A DNA stretch of 64,000 nucleotides from NCBI RefSeq assembly GCF_038404985.1, contig NZ_JBBKBA010000001.1, forward strand, positions 186,001-250,000, in the 5' to 3' direction. Shown here in pieces: positions 62,021 through 64,000 of this stretch. Numbering within the stretch: position 1 is the first letter of the stretch; every line of letters begins with the position of its first letter. Origin of the DNA: Ferrovibrio sp. MS7. GTDB lineage: Bacteria; Pseudomonadota; Alphaproteobacteria; Ferrovibrionales; Ferrovibrionaceae. Below the pieces are notes generated by a model. The model made no database searches, had not been told where the DNA came from, and was given only the letters and a program-made list of their open reading frames with translations. The position numbers were made by a program, and so were the translations under genes.

Positions 62021-63966
62021 GGCATTGCCCCCACTACATTCACCGCCACCCGGGCGCGCAGACGGCTGACGCTGCCATCCTGGTATTTGACCTGTATCTC
62101 GCTGTCGCAATGGCTGGCGCCCTGATAGAGCGACTCGATCAGATCGTTGTAGCGTTCATGGATCGCCTCGCGGCGCAGCTTGCGCGAGCGCGTCAATTCA
62201 GACTCGTCGGCGTCCAGTTCCTTTGGCAGGGTGGCGAAACGCGTCACCCGCGCCCCCGGCGCCACCAGACGGTTCACATTGGTGATGATCGCGGCAATTT
62301 CAGCGCGGATTTCCGGCAACTGGCTCAGCTCCGTGAAAGTGCCGTAGGCCAGACCCTTCAATTCCGCAAAGCGGCCAGCGATCTCACTATCGATATTCAC
62401 CAGGGCGGTGACGAAATCGCGCTCGGCATCGCCAATTACGATGGCATCGCGGATCATCGAGGCCGCGCGCAGATGATTCTCGATGAATTGGGGCGGATAG
62501 GACTGGCCGCTGCGCAGCCGGCGCATGTCCTTCAGGCGGTCAAGGAAAATCAACTGTCCGCGCTCATCCAGCCGCACCGCGTCGCCGGTGGCGAAGCCAT
62601 TCGCGACTTGGCCTAGTTCCTGGGTCGCGGTCTCGTTCTTCAGGTAACCGGAGAAGGCCGGCAGGCGCAGACGAAGTTGATCCTGCTCATCCACCCAGGC
62701 TTCCATCGGCTCGGCAATGCTGGGATCGCAGGGCATCAATTCGCCCATGGTCTCCGGGCGATAATGCGAGCCGCGGCGATGCGCCGAGACCAGGCCGAGT
62801 TCGGTGGAGCCATAGAGATTGCCGAGCGGCACGCCGAAAGCATGGAAGCGCAGGAACAATTCCGCCGAAAGACCGGAGCCGCCGCTAAGCACACCGCGCA
62901 CTTCGGAAAGCCCGAGCAGGTCGCGCACGCCACGCAGGATCAGCAGATCGGCCAGCGGCGCCAGCAGCAGCCGGTCCAGCCAGTTGCCCTTTCCCATGGC
63001 ACGCTTGCGGCCTTGCGCCACGCCCCAGGCGAACAGCCAGCGGCGCAGCGTGCCAGCATCCATCATGCGCGCCTCGACGCTGGAGGCGAGCATTTCCCAC
63101 TGCCGGGGCGTGAACATGAGATAATGCGGCCCGGTCTCGCGCAGGTCGCTCTGCACCGTCTCCGGTTTCTCGGCGTAATACAGCGTCATCGGCGCCAGTA
63201 AGGCGAGGCCGATGCCGAAATACTGCTCGGCAGCCCAGGCCGGGGAAATGTAAGACAGGTATCGCGCGCCAGGTTCGGTGCCGAGTGTGCCCATCAGGCG
63301 ATAGGCGTTATCGAGAATAAAGGCATGCGACAGCATCGCGCCTTTCGGGCGCCCGGTGGTGCCCGACGTGTAGCAATAGACCGCGACATCATCCTGCCGG
63401 CCCTGATCGATCTCGGCATCCAGCCAGGCATCGTCACGATGTGCCGCACCGCGCTCGAGCAGGATATCCAGGGGATGCAGCTTGTCCTGCTTGTAGTCCC
63501 ACAGGCCACGGCCATCGATATGGAAGATGGCGCGGATCGCCGGGGCGCGCGGCAGGATGGCAAGAATCTTGTCGACCTGTTCCTGATCCTCGCCCACCAC
63601 CATGGCCGCCTCGGAATGCTCCAGCAGGTAGCCGAGTTCATCCACCGAGGCATCGGGATAAGCAGAAACCGTGCGGGCGCCGAGACAATGCGCCGCGAGT
63701 TCGAGCAGGAACTGCTCTTCCATGTTCTCGGATACCAGCGCCAGTACCTCGCCGCGCTTGAGGCCGCTGCCGGCCAGGCCACGGGCATAGAGCCGTACCC
63801 GGCGGTTCACTTCGCTCCAGTCATGCATCCGCCAGATGCCGGCGCGCTTGCTGCGGATCGCCGGCTTGGCGGCAAATTCACGAGCACGGTCGCGCAGCAA
63901 TTGCGGCAGGGTGCGGCCGGCGGCATTGCGGCTGTCATTGACCGGGGTGGCGCGCAAACTCTGCAT
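62017..63966 (-). CDS. AMP-dependent acyl-CoA synthetase (long-chain type)
   Basis: A 649-residue adenylate-forming ligase. The AMP-binding P-loop is CYTSGTTGRPKGAMLSH near residue 215, followed by GVLSGGSGLSAELFLRF and YGSTELGLVSAH, and the A8 region is LPAFSGYLKNE and GDAVRLDERGQLIFLDR. Its size fits long-chain acyl-CoA synthetases. It sits between livG and livH in a conserved LIV/ligase arrangement, so it probably activates the imported acid. ATG at 63966 has AAGGA 8 bases upstream. Confidence 0.9.
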   Translation of the reverse strand: MQSLRATPVNDSRNAAGRTLPQLLRDRAREFAAKPAIRSKRAGIWRMHDWSEVNRRVRLYARGLAGSGLKRGEVLALVSENMEEQFLLELAAHCLGARTVSAYPDASVDELGYLLEHSEAAMVVGEDQEQVDKILAILPRAPAIRAIFHIDGRGLWDYKQDKLHPLDILLERGAAHRDDAWLDAEIDQGRQDDVAVYCYTSGTTGRPKGAMLSHAFILDNAYRLMGTLGTEPGARYLSYISPAWAAEQYFGIGLALLAPMTLYYAEKPETVQSDLRETGPHYLMFTPRQWEMLASSVEARMMDAGTLRRWLFAWGVAQGRKRAMGKGNWLDRLLLAPLADLLILRGVRDLLGLSEVRGVLSGGSGLSAELFLRFHAFGVPLGNLYGSTELGLVSAHRRGSHYRPETMGELMPCDPSIAEPMEAWVDEQDQLRLRLPAFSGYLKNETATQELGQVANGFATGDAVRLDERGQLIFLDRLKDMRRLRSGQSYPPQFIENHLRAASMIRDAIVIGDAERDFVTALVNIDSEIAGRFAELKGLAYGTFTELSQLPEIRAEIAAIITNVNRLVAPGARVTRFATLPKELDADESELTRSRKLRREAIHERYNDLIESLYQGASHCDSEIQVKYQDGSVSRLRARVAVNVVGAMP

Positions 63967-63968
63967 CG

Positions 63969-64000
63969 CTATTCCTTCCCCAGATAGGCGGCGATCACCG
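63969..64000 (-). CDS. livG: C-terminal end of LIV-type ATPase LivG (cut by window edge)
   Basis: Only the last nine codons and the stop are present. They read VIAAYLGKE followed by TAG, which is the usual C-terminus of LivG-type ATPases (AYLG-x-E). The stop lies 2 nt before the acyl-CoA synthetase start, in keeping with one operon. Identity rests on this tail and on gene order. Confidence 0.7.
   Translation of the reverse strand, partial: VIAAYLGKE

Overview
The window is GC-rich DNA packed with protein-coding genes. The gene set points to an aerobic/microaerobic alphaproteobacterium, most like the Rhodospirillales: a C-P lyase operon with DUF1045 and HD accessory genes, a ccoNOQP-GHIS cluster with an FNR-type regulator, LIV transporter/CoA-ligase clusters and a LEPR/DUF4347 giant surface protein. 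I cannot name the genus. No rRNA, tRNA, CRISPR array, insertion sequence or prophage was seen. Most start sites were re-chosen from ribosome binding sites and family N-termini.

Region 1 (1-10759) is phosphonate use. phnGHIJKLM, a PhnZ-like HD oxygenase and phnN form one tightly overlapping minus-strand operon. The regulator phnF diverges from it across a 26-bp palindrome. The importer phnCDE (phnE cut by the left edge) is a second minus-strand operon, and a DUF1045 2H-phosphoesterase gene diverges from phnC. Region 2 (10763-18358) holds a sulfate importer operon headed by an O-acetylhomoserine sulfhydrylase gene (metY-cysA-sbp-cysT-cysW), then a CoA-transferase/acyl-CoA dehydrogenase pair with a divergent LysR gene (18465-19400).

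Region 3 (19404-31088) is respiration at low oxygen: cbb3 oxidase (ccoNOQP), its assembly genes (ccoGHIS), two small unknown genes, a DUF2189 membrane protein, a SafE-like membrane protein, a degenerate hemerythrin and an FNR protein with all four expected cysteines. Three TTGAY-N4-RTCAA boxes lie in the intergenic regions, each with a -10-like hexamer at the spacing expected of an FNR-activated promoter, so this stretch looks like a self-contained oxygen-responsive regulon.

Region 4 (31085-45806) is the most unusual: a 2765-residue repeat-rich surface protein with LEPR and DUF4347 modules, co-directional with a lipoprotein-type TolC and a short periplasmic adaptor but with no inner-membrane pump. 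Beyond it are a TIGR03032 protein, three tail-collar (microcystin-dependent-like) paralogs and a DUF6916-like protein. I infer a surface display or secretion system.

Region 5 (45904-51756) has a nitronate monooxygenase-like gene and a four-gene iron-related operon (imelysin, di-heme oxidoreductase, imelysin, DUF1513) behind a Fur-box-like sequence. Region 6 (51760-64000) is a minus-strand catabolic cluster: LIV-type importer genes (livG cut by the right edge), two CoA ligases, a biotin-dependent acyl-CoA carboxylase, a MaoC hydratase and a CitE-type lyase. It suggests uptake, CoA activation, carboxylation, hydration and cleavage of an organic acid. No gene-free stretch exceeds about 300 bases.
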